64,000 nucleotides of DNA from Laccaria trichodermophora (GCA_018417955.1 JACTVC010000018.1:186001-250000), one strand, 5' to 3'. Shown: positions 11,617 through 23,294, counted from the first letter of the stretch. A program made the numbers and translations. The notes: generated by a model from the letters alone, not told the origin.

Positions 11617-12377
11617 CTTTGCACCACCACTGGACTGTCTGCACTAGTCTGCATCGGTACCCACCAACCATATACCAATTTGATAAAGCCGAATTGAAAA
11701 CCACTTTGGGTGAGATTTAAATCGACCTACATTCTATTTACAGTTTTCTTCATCTTCACTCAGCTCCAGTCCTAGACAGATGGGTGGCAATGTTCCCAAT
11801 ATCGGCCAGTATTGTCAATTTGCGTCGTAATAAACGTCAATCACGCGTCCAAAGAATCTGGAGACCTGAGATGCCATCCATCAACACAAATTGTCACCGC
11901 ATGAGACCGTTGTCGAAGAAAGTGACTTTCATGTTCTGCAAAGAACACTCTGGATTGAGAACGGTAGGCACAAGTCACCTAAGAATCATTTTGGACAAAT
12001 TACCTAGGTACATATCAAGCACAGCCTGTATGGGTTTAATCTGTCCCATCCCTCAAGGCTCGGATTGATAGCAGTTTCGCAACGAACTCCCACCCTGACT
12101 GGGTGGGGAAGCTTCAAAAGGAGGCAACCCAACTGTTGACTTCAGCAGCGCCTGGTGCCTCTCCCCAACCAACTCAATAGGTAAGCGCTAGTCGCGCAAT
12201 GTCTTTCGTCTTTTTGGACTGACCCTCGCGTTATCAGAATTTAGGCTGGTCCTATATCTCATTTCCTTCCTTCAAGACACCTCCAACGACGTGAGTTATT
12301 TCTGTATACGTTATCCTTAGCGCTGACACTCTCAATGTAGTCTACTTTCACTACTCTCAATCCAACTTACAATTATC
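11617..12377 (+). other. Upstream region and probable 5'UTR intron of the Lys-rich gene
   Basis: No gene seen in the first part. About 12293..12340 looks like a leader intron (GTGAGTTATT donor, CAATGTAG acceptor) just before CT-rich leader sequence and the ATG at 12378. Confidence 0.45.
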
Positions 12378-13834
12378 ATGCAACTCACCTCCGCTTTTGT
12401 TTTCCTTGCTGTCCTCGCCTCCGGTGGTAGCCGTGTCTTCTCGCTCCCAATGGTCAGTGCTATATTGTTTACTGTGCAGCAACGGTATCCTGAAAACGTC
12501 CTTCCAGGGTGCTGACCTTACCGATCTCGATGCTCGTGATGTTGAGCTTGATCTTGAAGCTCGGGATTACGATGCTGACTTCGAAGTTCGCGATTTCGAT
12601 GCTGACTTTGAGGCCCGTGAATACGCGGACTTTGAAGTCGAAGCTCGCGACTTTGAGGAGGACATTGAGGCCCGTGCCGTTGACCCTACTGTCAAAGCAC
12701 CTTCAGTTAGTCCTCGTTCTGTCCACATTATTTTGCGGTCTGACAAACCTAATCAGAACTCCACCACTGTTGCCTCTCCCGCTCAGAAGCCCTTGTCAGG
12801 GTCTTTGACATCTACCACCACTGGCTCTAAAGTCGATTTGGCTGCTAACAAGTCCACCACTGCCAACAGCACGACCACTTCCGGCGCCGTCACGCCCAAA
12901 GAGTCGAAACCCTTGACCAAGAAAGAGAGGAAAGCCCGTGCTAAGGCCCTTCGCAAGAAGAAGGCCGCTGCCAAGAAAGCCGCTCTTCGCAAGAAGAAGG
13001 CTGCCCTCCGAAGGAAAAAGGCCCTCCGCAAGGCCAAGCTCGCCGCCCTGCGCAAGAAGAAGCATGCCGCCCACAGGAAGGCCATCGCAGACAAGAAGGC
13101 CAAGAAGGCAGCGGCGAAGGCTAAGAAGGCAGCGGAGAAGAAGGCCAAGAGTGTGAAGGCAGCGGAGAAGAAGGCCAAGAGCGTGAAGGCCGCAACGAAC
13201 ACCACATCGACGGCAAAGCCCAAGAAGCTCTCTCCACTGGCTAAACTCAAGAAATCCATCGCTGACAAGAAGGCCAAGGCTGCAGAGAAGAAGGCGAAGA
13301 GCGTGAAGGCTGCGACGAACACCACGTCGACGGCAAAGCCCAAGAAGCTCTCTCCTCTGGCTAAACTCAATAAATCCATCGCTGACAAGAAGGCTAAGGC
13401 CGCAGAGAAGAAGGCCAAGAAGACAGCTGAGAAGAAGGTGAAGGCTGACAAGGTCACGGATGCGAAGAGCCTGAAGGTGTCCAAGACCGAGGCGTCCAAG
13501 ACTGCTGCGGATAAGACTGTGGAGTCATCGCTTCCCGAAACCAGCGAGAAGCCCCACCACAGGCATCACCACTACAGGACCAAGGCCGAGCGCTATGCTG
13601 CTCGTAAAGCTGCCAGGAAAGCGCGCAAGGCCAAGTTTGCTAAGGAGTACGGTTTGACCTTAGAAGATGATTTCTCGTCTTCAAGGTTTGACACTCATTA
13701 CCCTTCGTACTCTCACAAGTCCTTGGTAATTTCTCTTCCCAGTGAGTTCATCGCCTGCCGCTAACCACCTCGTTTCGCAGAGGAAGTCTCACTACGTTGA
13801 TGCCCCAGCTGCCTCTGCCGTCTCCCGTCTTTAA
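12378..13834 (+). CDS. Secreted polyampholyte: acidic repeats followed by a Lys/Ala-rich domain
   Basis: Exons 12378..12452, 12508..13725 and 13781..13834 give 448 aa. The first exon encodes a signal peptide (MQLTSAFVFLAVLASGG, ending SLP). Next comes an acidic stretch of about eight short D/E-A-R-D repeats (LDARDVELDLEARDYDADFE style), then a Thr/Ser linker. Residues about 195-390 are extremely Lys/Ala-rich with two near-identical blocks containing NTTSTAKPKKLSPLAKL. The tail has a His cluster (KPHHRHHHYRTKAE) and ends SHYVDAPAASAVSRL. The acidic and basic halves could bind each other or a wall polymer; that is inference. No known family. A truncated, dead copy lies at 22767..23290, so this is the parent gene of duplicated unit A. 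Confidence 0.8.
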
Positions 13835-14125
13835 GCGAGCAAGTAGACAAAAGTAGAAATGATTTTTTGTAGTAGGTGTTAGAATCGTACCTTGGTATGG
13901 GGAAAGTTCTTAAAGCATGATGAGGACGTGTGTCTCGGCAATGAGTAACTGTTGCGGAATGGGTCTGTTTTTTTGGCTTGTTGAACACGAGAATATTTCC
14001 GCAATGATAGGGTCATCCTAGGAGGCTGAACGCTGCCCCTCAAAAGCCTCGCAATTCTATTCCTGTTCAATGCAAGTGGTATGTTGAAGAATGGAACTAC
14101 ATGATGGTACAAGTGATTCATAAAT

Positions 14126-15184
14126 TCAACCTTCAATTTGTGCAATCCTCGCATCCAATAGTCTAAGAACAGTGTCAAGGCCAAGCAAAACGCCTTCGTC
14201 ACGGCCTTCTCCTGGTGCCAGGCGTGTATGAGCAAAATCAATGATTTTGACGACAAAGGGAAGGCCTGGCTGATTGTCGTCATCGTCATCTTCATCTTCG
14301 TCCTCTTCCTCGTCTTCGTTGCCTTCTTGCAGCAACAGCCACTGCAAACCATCCTCCGCCCTAGCCCAGTCAGCTTCGTAGACAATGAATAAGCTGCCCC
14401 CCGCCATGCGGATTTCAAGAGTCGCGAAGACTGCCCGGATATCCGCAACATCCTCCCGAATGGCACGGAGGATCGGGAGCAAAGTCTGTTGAGGGAGCCC
14501 GGAAGAGGAGCTCGGTGATTCTCCGACAGGGAAGAAGCGCGAGATACCATCAGGAAGATCGCTTGGTTTGATACTTTTGCCGTAAGATTTCGGAGTGATG
14601 ACTGGGAGGGAAGTGGCATTATCATATACCTACAATTCTGTATATTAGTGTTGTCGAGAGGAGGGAATGGAGGCAAACCTGGAATCCGGTTAACCTGACG
14701 CCAGTCTCTAATGAAGTCGTATTTCTGGCGGTCTTCTTCATCCGCTCAACCTTTTCTGGTGACGCGGTTTCATCATACAGGATTGTACCAAGCTTTACGT
14801 CCAGAATGTTTGGTTTGAGGAAGCGATATGTGATATTCTCTAAGACAATGGACTGTATTGTCCAAAACACTATCAGCTCGGATACAAAAGTCAATTTCAC
14901 GGAGAACACTCATCTCTATGGTCGTCTATGGGTTTAATAGCGATCCCGCCGTTAGCTGTGATGGAGTTGCTCTGGTCGACTTCCCCCTCTAGTTTCAAAG
15001 TTCCCAGAAAGCCAGCTGTAAAGGGCCGCAAGGCCTCCAAGGCTGGACCGTATTGCAGTTTCTGGTAGATCTCAAGTTCGCGAGGTAAGGCCGCTTTTAT
15101 GAGAAGTGAACCGTCTTCGGTGGTGAGTACGCCAGCGTGCCCGCCTACTTGAGAATTCAGTGTTCGAATTGGACCTATCTCCAT
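14126..15184 (-). CDS. Inositol polyphosphate multikinase (IPMK/Arg82-like), unit A; donor of intron 1 altered
   Basis: Predicted exons 14914..15184, 14679..14869 and 14126..14629 give 321 aa. Family motifs are complete: LNSQVGGHAGVLTTEDGSLL at the N-terminus, the inositol-binding PNILDVKLG (P-x-x-x-D-x-K-x-G), GGSLFIVYE, and the C-terminal IIDFAHTRLAPGEGRDEGVL with the catalytic Asp of the I-D-F motif. An acidic loop (D/E-rich, about 20 residues) precedes the last motif, common in fungal IPMKs. The enzyme phosphorylates IP3/IP4 to IP5 in the nucleus and cytoplasm. Oddity: where the duplicate at 23.6 kb keeps a perfect GGTGAGT donor, this copy reads GATGAGT (14913), so intron 1 begins AT. Retention would stop the protein at about residue 95. 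Either a rare non-canonical or cryptic donor is used, or the gene has just died. Confidence 0.8.
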
Positions 15185-15284
15185 CCGATTCCAGTGTATA
15201 TACTTTCGAGGCCGTGTGGTGCTGTGCAGGAACAGGGGCAAAGTTGTTGAGCTTTACCACATTTACCTTTGAGTCGCAACCACA
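15185..15284. promoter_or_regulatory. Bidirectional promoter between IPMK and the 95-aa gene
   Basis: Only 100 bp separate the two divergent ATGs. The same arrangement recurs in unit B and as a degraded trace near 32450..32505, so the shared promoter was duplicated as a block. Confidence 0.6.
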
Positions 15285-15572
15285 ATGCCTCAGACTCTGG
15301 TCTATGACCACAACGCCTACCTCGCCGTCACCCTCTCTACAGCATCTCATACTCGCTTTCAACCTTCGTCGCTGTTGGCGCTGCACCCTTCCTGGGCGTA
15401 CCATGGGCAAGTGGGCGAACTACACGACGTGCAATTATTTGCAGTGCCCAAGGCTGACTGGGATCAGGTTGGAGAAGATATTCTGGCTGTTTTGAAGGCC
15501 GAGGAAGGTGTTTCGGGTGTTGATGTTCAGGTGCCGAAGCAACGGGTCAAGCGAGGAAGGGATGAATTGTAG
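15285..15572 (+). CDS. Conserved hypothetical 95-aa protein, divergent from IPMK
   Basis: Single-exon ORF from ATG 15285 to TAG 15572. It begins MPQTLVYDHNAYLAVTLS, has a hydrophobic/aromatic middle (LHPSWAYHGQVGELHDVQLF) and ends with a basic tail (VPKQRVKRGRDEL). No signal peptide or membrane span. The duplicated copy at 23997..24291 keeps the protein sequence almost unchanged after an early frameshift, and a diverged trace lies at 32506. The conservation pattern says it is, or was, a real gene. I do not recognise the family. Confidence 0.65.
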   Translation: MPQTLVYDHNAYLAVTLSTASHTRFQPSSLLALHPSWAYHGQVGELHDVQLFAVPKADWDQVGEDILAVLKAEEGVSGVDVQVPKQRVKRGRDEL

Positions 15573-16968
15573 TTGTGAGTTTCGAATAATTACTTCCAAC
15601 TCAAGCCCCACATTCACCACGGCATCAGGAGGCAATAAACCTGTGCAAGATGCCTCTCTCGTAATATAACCTGCTTCTGGGTTTTGGCTTTCGAACCCTT
15701 GACGATCCGGTTATCAATGTGAGCCTGTTCTTTAGCAGCATCATCTCACAGTTCTCACCCGCATGTGGAAAAGATAGACACGAATTGACGGTCTCCCCGC
15801 CCAGTTGATTCATGTTCCTCGTAACAGGGAGCATACTGTAGTACTACGCAAGAACGCCTATCGCCTGACTGAATAAATTTACAGTTTATTTAACGGCGCA
15901 GATTTATTTCTGACTTGGCCGCGCTAGCCTCTCCTCCATCTGCGCCCGTTCTTATATTGGAGAAGAATGCAGAAAAGTGACGGTAAGTGAAAGCAAACTT
16001 AGCTGGTGTTCTGCGCATGACAATGATGACCTCTAGCCGCGAGCCTTGCCTCCTCGGCGGGAACAGATCCCAGCGTGCTCTGCAGATGAGTCTTGTCCGC
16101 GGCAAACTCTGCCATGTCCACCCAGTTTCAAATTGAAGAACAGCGACGTATGATCAGATGGGCTCGAAACCCCGTTTATTGCGCTCTCGACGATTTGGTT
16201 GTCGATAGTGAGCTATTTCTTCTGGCATCGCGGTCACCAAGTTTTTGGTCTTACACAACAGGGTTCATAGACGCAAATCGAGTGCGAAAATTGAACAATA
16301 TTTCTAGTTCCCGGTGCACCACACTTCTGACTTGTCCGCGCACCACACGCGCCATTTTCACAAATCGAAAGGCGGAATGAAGGTAAGTGTGAAGAAGCTT
16401 GGAAAGTGTTCTGCGTTTGACATAGGACATTCACATGCGCCTTGCCTCAGGTCGTAAAAAAATGGTGTCCACGGACGACCTCCTCCACATCGTTGAAGAA
16501 CACAGACAGATGGAATGACGGTGTGTCCACACAAACTTGACTGGTGTTCTGCGCTTGACGGTGACAACCGATAGAACAAGGGCCGTTTGTCATCAATTAT
16601 ATTCAGCTCCTCGCCGACTCAGCGGATAAGTCGCCCCTTTTCTTTGATAATTCGAGTTTTCGGCCATAGTTTGGTATTCGTTTTATGCACTCAAAATGTA
16701 CTATCCAAGCCGTCGATAGTCGGGGTGTGGTCCGAAAGCTGAGAACATTCTCAGCGGGACAGGCAAAACACGTATGCCACAAATTACGTTCCCCTTGGGT
16801 AACCTGAGGGTGTAAAACTGTGGCTTTCGAACCATAGGATTACTGAGCTTTTTGAGAAGGCTGTAGAGTCTGAGCCCTGCATTCTTGGAACCAACGATTC
16901 CCACGGAAATGCTGATTAGGTGAAGGTTGTATCCTGTCCACGTATTGCAACAACGAAGCGACTTCAAC
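15573..16968. other. Intergenic spacer of unit A with internal partial repeats
   Basis: No gene. It contains several diverged copies of a phrase meaning roughly GAAGAA(C/T)GCAGA...TGACGGT..GTG, each followed by GGTGTTCTGCGC(A/T)TGAC. The whole spacer is duplicated at 24292..25929. Confidence 0.5.
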
Positions 16969-18077
16969 ATGAACAACCACATATCCGGTGGCCCAATCCT
17001 TGCTGTAGGTATCATAGTTGTGGTGGGGTGGGCTGCCTGCACAAAGTTACTGCGCAAGAAGACCAGTTTACCCGAAGCAATACCATTGCCACCAGAGTGG
17101 CATGACCTCGTCCATCGAAACCATTACGGGCGGCGTCGATTGCATGACGATCAACAGAGCATGTTGAGGGACTTCGTTTTGATCTCGATGAGAGGTTCCC
17201 TGAACTGCGTACGCAGGGTACGTCGACCATCATGGGTATGGTCCAGATTCTGTGACTAACTGACCCAAGATGTGCGACTACTTGGGGAGGCGCAAAATGC
17301 CTGAGCACCTGCGCATCGCGCCAGAATCCATCATCGACATGGGAGCCTACCAGGCACTCCGAACGCCGAACTACAGAAACGGCAACATTTTGGAGTTCAT
17401 CAGCAGGCGGGCGGTTGGTGATGGAAGGAAGTTGCAGCTGGTAAGCAATCTCCATCATCTGGAAGCACGAGCTCATCGGAAACCATTTAGCTCCTGCAAA
17501 TCGCGCAAGGGCTTGCATTCCTGCACAGCCTCGGAATCGTCCACGGAAATCTGTACCCGGTATGTAGGAGGAGAGTCAGGACGTTGTTGCACTAACTCGA
17601 CTCCCAGGCCAACGTTCTTGTAACGGACGACGAGGACATTGTGCTGACAGATGCAGGAATATATACCGAAGTCGTGAAATTGATGCTTTTGCCCTCTGGT
17701 CGCGTACGCATTCCCGAATCATTTGTATACAAGTCTCATCAAGAGCTTGGTGGAGAGGAAGTGCCAACAAAGAGTGCTGATGTTTACACGTTCGCAAGCA
17801 CCTGCTATGCTGTAAGTAAACAGCTGTAAATGTTGATGATCGCTGTAACCGGGATTGACAGATTATGACTGGTCGGGCACCATTTTCCGAAATTGCCAAC
17901 CCATATCAATGCATTATGAAGATCGTCCAGGATGGGCACACGACGCTCCCAAAACCAACATCGACCAGCGCGTTGTTGTGGGGTCTCCTGACGGAGTGCT
18001 GGTCAGCTGAGCCAACAAAACGACCGACAATGAACGACGTTGTTTACTGGCTGGGAAGGGCCACTCCAAATCGTTGA
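16969..18077 (+). CDS. Membrane-anchored kinase-like protein (pseudokinase), unit A
   Basis: Five exons, all phase 0: 16969..17217, 17270..17440, 17491..17559, 17608..17811 and 17862..18077, 302 aa. The N-terminus has one hydrophobic segment (GPILAVGIIVVVGWAACTKL) followed by basic residues, suggesting a membrane anchor with the kinase-like part in the cytosol. The C-terminal lobe is clear: LLQIAQGLAFLHSLGIVHGN, then a P-loop-like NVLVTDDED, TDAGIYT, SADVYTFASTCYAIMTGRAPF and ECWSAEPTKRPTMNDVVYWL. The catalytic loop reads HGNLYPAN where active kinases have HRDLKxxN, and DFG is replaced by DAG. The glycine-rich loop is not evident. Phosphotransfer is therefore unlikely; a scaffold or decoy role is inference. 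Paralogues are at 25930 and 33914. Confidence 0.8.
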
Positions 18078-18385
18078 AGCCTTCTTATCTGATGAGACGT
18101 CGATGAAATTTAGGGGGGGTCTACTTATATCTGATGAAATGGGCAGAAGTCGCAGGCGATTTCGAAATATTTATGTTCACGTGTTGTGTCGTTAAGCAGT
18201 ATAATGTAAGATTGGTTTCTGATCAGAAATTTTATCTAGAGGGGAACATTAAATCAAAATATCACGCAAGTCAAAGGGGCAACTCACAGTTTCTACAGTA
18301 GCACCCCGGAACTGAGCTTTTGTAGCTGAATTTCTATAAAACAAGTTTAGAGCGAAACAACGCTTCTAAAAACACGCCGTGGTGA
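18078..18385. other. Intergenic, no gene seen
   Basis: AT-rich spacer between convergent genes; the equivalent spacer follows the unit B pseudokinase. Confidence 0.45.
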
Positions 18386-19700
18386 TTAACCTGCACAAGG
18401 GTGATAGGAGGGACCAAGGCAAGAGGATGGACAGTGGTTTATGTCCTCCTCGAGACCATACTTGCACGGCTGACCATCCCAACTGGTAGTTGTTATCGAT
18501 GATCGTAGAGTACAATCAAAAGGGTGATTGCGTGCCCCGCCAAGTGGGGAGAATGAAACTGATAGTTTGCGGAGAGGGGCGGAGTAGGTGAAGAGTGAGC
18601 GTGGCGGACAGTATGCGTATCTGGTCGCGTTAGAAAAAAAGAACGAGTAAGGGCAGTGGTGCGCTCCTATGTGACTGATGTTGGGGTTCTTCCTCGTCCA
18701 TTTGCTGACAAAGTATTCGTAGTGCGTCGGAAAAGCAGCCTGTAATGAACCGGGACGCGGGACAGACATGGGGGACAAGTCATCGCGAATCTGATACGTG
18801 CAACCGTAGGTGCTCATTACGATCCTCCGGTTATAATCAGCCTCGGTGATAGAATCCCAATCCTTGAGGCCCCGAGGATTACCCACCAAGCGAATCAAGG
18901 CACTAGAATCAGGATGATCATCGCTCGTAAGGGGGATAAGGAAAAGACAACGAAGGGACTTGGCGTGATGGGGTACCAGATAGCTAGCGTAGTCGTACAT
19001 AGTTTTTCTTTCCTCAAATTCTACATCTGCATGAAAGACCAGAAGCTCAGCCGATCCACTTCGAACATGAGATGAAGCAACCAATACTTACGTCAACCAG
19101 GGGCAATTTGGTTCCGGTTCCCAGTCCAGCAAACATGAGCTCTTGATATGATTGCATATGTCTCTCGATCGCTCGACGAGCAATTCACCAACAGCAAGGA
19201 AGGGCGGGATTTTGGAGTCACCTAGAATGGGAATATAGTTAAACGCAGCTGGTTATCATTGGAACGTTATTACCTGGCCATAGTTGAATTGATAACCATT
19301 GAATGTCAGCCCCCTGGCTATCCCGAGGGACCAACTCCAGCGAAAACACAAAACGACGAGGAAAATCAACCGCGGGTGAGACTGCGTAGTAACCGACCTA
19401 GTGATCCCATGTTATCCCGCGGAATGCGTTGAAAACAAATGGCCTACTAACACGCCATTGGTCAATACTAGACCGTGAAAAAGATTTGCTTCCATGTTGG
19501 GCAATGTCATATCTCTGGCGAGCAAGATATACTGCCCAGATCCAGATCCCTTGGACAGCATCCCAAGTCCTTCTCTTTCCTCAATGCCATTTATGAAGTC
19601 CTGCCTACCGATTCAAGACGCCTACAAAGTTGGACGCGATTTGGAACTCAATTCCGAGAGATAGTGTCATTCCTCAACAGAGTGCACTGCCAAAGGCCTC
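18386..19700 (-). CDS. Multi-exon hypothetical protein (boundaries approximate)
   Basis: Several coding-like exons with good junctions are visible on the minus strand. One holds GMLSKGSGSGQYILLARDMT, a second (about 19296..19400) reads GYYAVSPAVDFPRRFVFSLE, a third (about 19097..19222) contains IPPFLAVGELLVERSRDI, and a fourth starts VEFEERKTMYDYASYLVP and continues to about 18745. Donors GTTAGT, GTAATA and GTAAGT and TAG/CAG acceptors link them in frame. I do not recognise the family and cannot fix the first exon or the C-terminus. The 3' part is echoed at 27230..27600 in unit B, where the rest is lost. Confidence 0.45.
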
Positions 19701-20209
19701 TTCGCAGAAAGACGTTACGAGATTGACAAAGAGCCACAGAAGGGGTAAGAGGCCGGGCTACCGCACAACGGCCTTGGACGACGTAAGTTTTTGAGAAGAA
19801 TCTTCGGATGGTTATTGGAGAAGCAGTAACGGCGACAGAATAACGTGCATCAAACAGAAATGTTCAAGCTCCCAATGCCTGACGCTGTTGCGATGAGGAT
19901 GGGATAGACTTGAGACAGAAGCATCAAAGTTAACGTCTTCAAGTTATGTGTTGACCAGCGCAGATGGATCGCTATCATCTCGAGATGTGGCATATGTTTG
20001 AAAAGTTCCACAAGGGTAACCTACAAAGTAGAATATTGATGGCGATAATCAAGTTTATACATACGCCAGAGCAACGACGCTCCTACTGCAATTCCTCCTA
20101 CATCTGGGTCAACGGGGCCAGGACGAATCGTGAGGCAAGGATGGTAGACGGATGGAATTCATGGTCAAGAGGACCGGAGGGACTTTGGGGTGATAGAGAT
20201 GAAAGAGGC
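19701..20209. other. No gene resolved
   Basis: Possible 5' exons of the minus-strand hypothetical gene lie here, but no reading frame can be assigned. Confidence 0.3.
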
Positions 20210-20520
20210 GGATATGGGGTTTTCCTGAGTTTGGTTGTTGTGCGCCTGTTATCATATACACGGTTGTACTGATTGAACGATAGGATGAACGGCCACAGAG
20301 CCATGTTTGCGGACCATGAGAGCTGGAACTGTTGCAAGGCTTGATACGGGTCATCAAAAAAAGAATGTTATGGGGTTTTCCTGGGTTTGGCGTTGTGCGG
20401 TTGACATCATATACACGGTTGTAATGATCGAACGAAAGGATAAACGGCCACAGAGCCATGTTCGCGGACCACGAGAGCTGGAACTGTGTTGCAAGGGTTG
20501 ATACGGATCATCAACAAAGG
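20210..20520. repeat. Two tandem ~155-bp repeats
   Basis: Two adjacent copies start GGGGTTTTCCTG(A/G)GTTTGG and share ATATACACGGTTGTA, AACGGCCACAGAGCCATGTT and GAGAGCTGGAACTG. They differ by point changes and a few indels. Confidence 0.85.
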
Positions 20521-20640
20521 CTGTCAAATGCAACTTCATACGACTCATCAAGGAAGGCTGTCGAATGCAACTTCGAGCAAGAGATATGGTTCATCAAGAG
20601 AAACTGTCGAATGCAACTTCGGGCAAGATAATGTCACGGG
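20521..20640. repeat. Three short tandem repeats
   Basis: Three imperfect copies built around CATCAA...CTGTC(A/G)AATGCAACTTC follow directly after the 155-bp pair. Confidence 0.75.
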
Positions 20641-21780
20641 TGAGGCGAGAATCTTGAAATTTACCAGCCATGGTAAAGGATGATAGCCTGAGGGTGGAAT
20701 GTAGCGTTGGGCTCGAAGAATTTGCCACAATATCTAACTTGCGTTATCTAAAGGAATCCCAGGCCATGCGCGGGCGTCATCCATCAACTGCTGGCTTCTG
20801 TCTGGCATGAACACACGAAAATGAGGTCAGGCGGCGTCCTTGTAGAGTTTTACGATTTGGCGTGAAACTTCTTCCTGTTCACGTCGGTGAGTGGCTCGAA
20901 AGACAAAAATGGAAGAAAACCGGACCTCATCGAATCAATCGTGTCCCGATCTGGGCGAGAGAACATAGGCGCACGTGGAGTTACGTTGTCTCAAGATGTG
21001 CAGTGCGTCTATTGCTAGGACCTGCGGAGATAACGGGAGAGAATGTCCTATTGTCGATACGTATCTGGATCGCAGTGTTGTTTGATTTTCTGGACATATT
21101 GGATAGCAGGCTCAACGACTTATTGTTCGATACCATACGACCTGAGGTCGAGCGACGCCACAGGTTCCACAGCTGGAGCTACTCCCTTTTTTGAGCCTTG
21201 AATTGGATGCGACATTAATTTGCACGAACCGTAGTCAACCGCACCCTCCTGGTGCCACATGGGACCTCTCCCGGCCCGTTATTCGTAGCCTGCATCGTGG
21301 TACCGTGACTGTAATAAGTTGGAATCGCGTGCGTCTGTCGAGCATTCAATGCGATATCCGACAGGAAGAAATTGAAGTCTCGAATAAGGGACGAACGCTG
21401 AACACATAGAAACGCGTTTGATAACGGCAGGAGTGTTGATTCTGGTGACCAAAGTAAGACGTAGTGCACAGCTCATTTTTAGGCTCCTCATGTTTATCCA
21501 AAAAGTGAGTGTAGACATCGGGTTGGTCAAAAATTGGACCTTGGCAACAAGATAGCTGCGAGCGTCTGGCATGTTAAATGGACAATCTAGCGAGTAGTTC
21601 TGAAGGTCGACTGGTGACTTCTGGACGGCCGAATGCGTTGTTCGGGATCGTCATAGGCGCGACTGGTTCAAATACTGACGGAGGGGCAATATTTGGAGGT
21701 AGGCAGGAGAATTTACAGCAAATGGTATGATGGTACGTGGTGGGAAAGCAGTCATGAGCCGTAATGTTCAGCTATGTTTC
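20641..21780. repeat. Right part of unit A, duplicated at 28100..28900
   Basis: Words such as TTGCCACAATATCTAACTTG, CATCAACTGCTGGCTTCTGT and GCTCGAAAGACAAAAATGG recur in order in unit B. No gene resolved. Confidence 0.6.
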
Positions 21781-22037
21781 TTGTGCTTGCAGAAGGCTGT
21801 GTCTTTCAACTGAACAAGAGGAGCGTTAGCAAATCGACCGATCTGACACAGCCTAGCACAGCCTCTGGTATGGGAAAGGCTAGCAGACCGATCGATCTGA
21901 CACCCGAATACGCCAATACGGCACGGCGTCGGTGACTGGTGACAGCCATATCTCTTCCACAAGACAAGCCACAAGACGCGTCGACGCGTAGGCAAGACGA
22001 CGCGTCACGGTCCTCCTCGACATACTTATCCCATCAA

Positions 22038-22105
22038 ACATCATAGGCTGATACACATCATAGGCTGATACACATCATAGGCTGATACACATCATAGGCT
22101 GATAC
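22038..22105. repeat. Perfect 17-bp minisatellite, 4 copies
   Basis: Four exact head-to-tail copies of ACATCATAGGCTGATAC. Confidence 0.97.
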
Positions 22106-22766
22106 GCCCATGTGGTTTTTGCAGGCAGTCGAGTTTGAATACATGCAAAATTTAGATTCGGGAAAATTCCCCGCATGCATATGATTCCAAAAGTTCAGCC
22201 TCTAAGAATTCGAAACTGTGCCCGATGAGTGCCTCATTTTTCGTGATAGACTTACAGTGGAACTTCGGAAGTATAACATGCAGCGTCATCTTCAAGAACG
22301 ACATCGGAGTTGGGAGCGCAATGGTAAATGATTTTCGTGACGGAATTTTGTCAGAACAAACGAGGAGGAAGCCAAATGTTACGGGACCTACCAACCACTC
22401 ATGACAGCCATGGTGATTCTCCCCTGAGACCTCGCCACACTCATTTTACAAACACATCTCCTAATTTGCCTTTCCCACTATCACCACATTGCTAAAAAGC
22501 ATCTCCAGCTCGATCTCCTATGAAAATGATGTTTTCATTCCTTACCAACCAGTTACTAACACCCCTACGTCAATATAACTTTACTTCCACTACATAGTCT
22601 TCTCTCATCTGATGAACGAATACTTATATTTCGCTGATGATTTTACCTACTGATGAGTTGTCTTTGCCCTTGACATGCCGACCCTCAGCAACTAGATGTA
22701 GCAGATCGGCCGATGTGACACGGTCAAAGTTGTCATGTCAGATCCTCATCCCAGCGATGGGCAGAG
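22106..22766. other. Intergenic, no gene seen
   Basis: AT-rich spacer before duplicated unit B; short ORFs only. Confidence 0.4.
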
Positions 22767-23290
22767 ATGGATATTCCGAAGGGGTCCTTGGAAAAAACGC
22801 CGTCTGTGAAGGCTGCATGCAACGAACACCACGTCGAGGCAAAACCCAAGAAGCTCTTTCATCTGGCTGAACTCAAGAAATTCATCGCTGACAAGAAGGC
22901 CAAGAGCGTGAAGGACGCAACGAACACAACGTCGACGGCAAAGCCAAAGAAGCTCTCTCCTCTGGCTCAACTCAAGAAAGCTGACAAGAAGACTTAGGCC
23001 GCAGAGAAGAAGACCGAGAAGACAGTTGAGGGGAAGGCAAAGGCTGACAAGGTCACGGATGCGAAGAGCCTGAAGGTGTCCAAGACCGAGGCGTCCTAAA
23101 CTGCTGCGGATAGGACTGTGGAGTCCTCGCTTCCCGAGACGAGCGAGAAGCTCCACCACAGGCACCATCACTACAGGCCCAAGGCCGAACGCAATGCTGC
23201 TCGTAAAGCCGCCAGGAAATCGCGCAAGGCCAATTTGCTAAGGAGTATGGTTTGACCTCGGAAGATGATTTTTTGTCTTCAAGGTTTGAC
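22767..23290 (+). pseudogene. Truncated copy of the secreted Lys-rich gene, unit B
   Basis: Matches the Lys/Ala-rich half of the gene at 12378 (STAKPKKLSPLAQLKK, TDAKSLKVSKTEAS-like sequence, His cluster). It lacks the signal peptide and acidic repeats. Stops interrupt it at about 22995 and 23097, with a frameshift near 23230. At about 23290 it joins directly to antisense IPMK sequence, a junction absent from unit A. Confidence 0.85.
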
Positions 23291-23294
23291 AGGA

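Noticed and set aside
12783..13499. 238-codon ORF on the minus strand, membrane-like
   Set aside because: Antisense shadow of the Lys/Ala-rich coding repeats; Lys codons read backwards give Phe/Leu.
22038..22105. CRISPR-like array
   Set aside because: The 17-bp units are contiguous without spacers and the genome is eukaryotic; it is a minisatellite.
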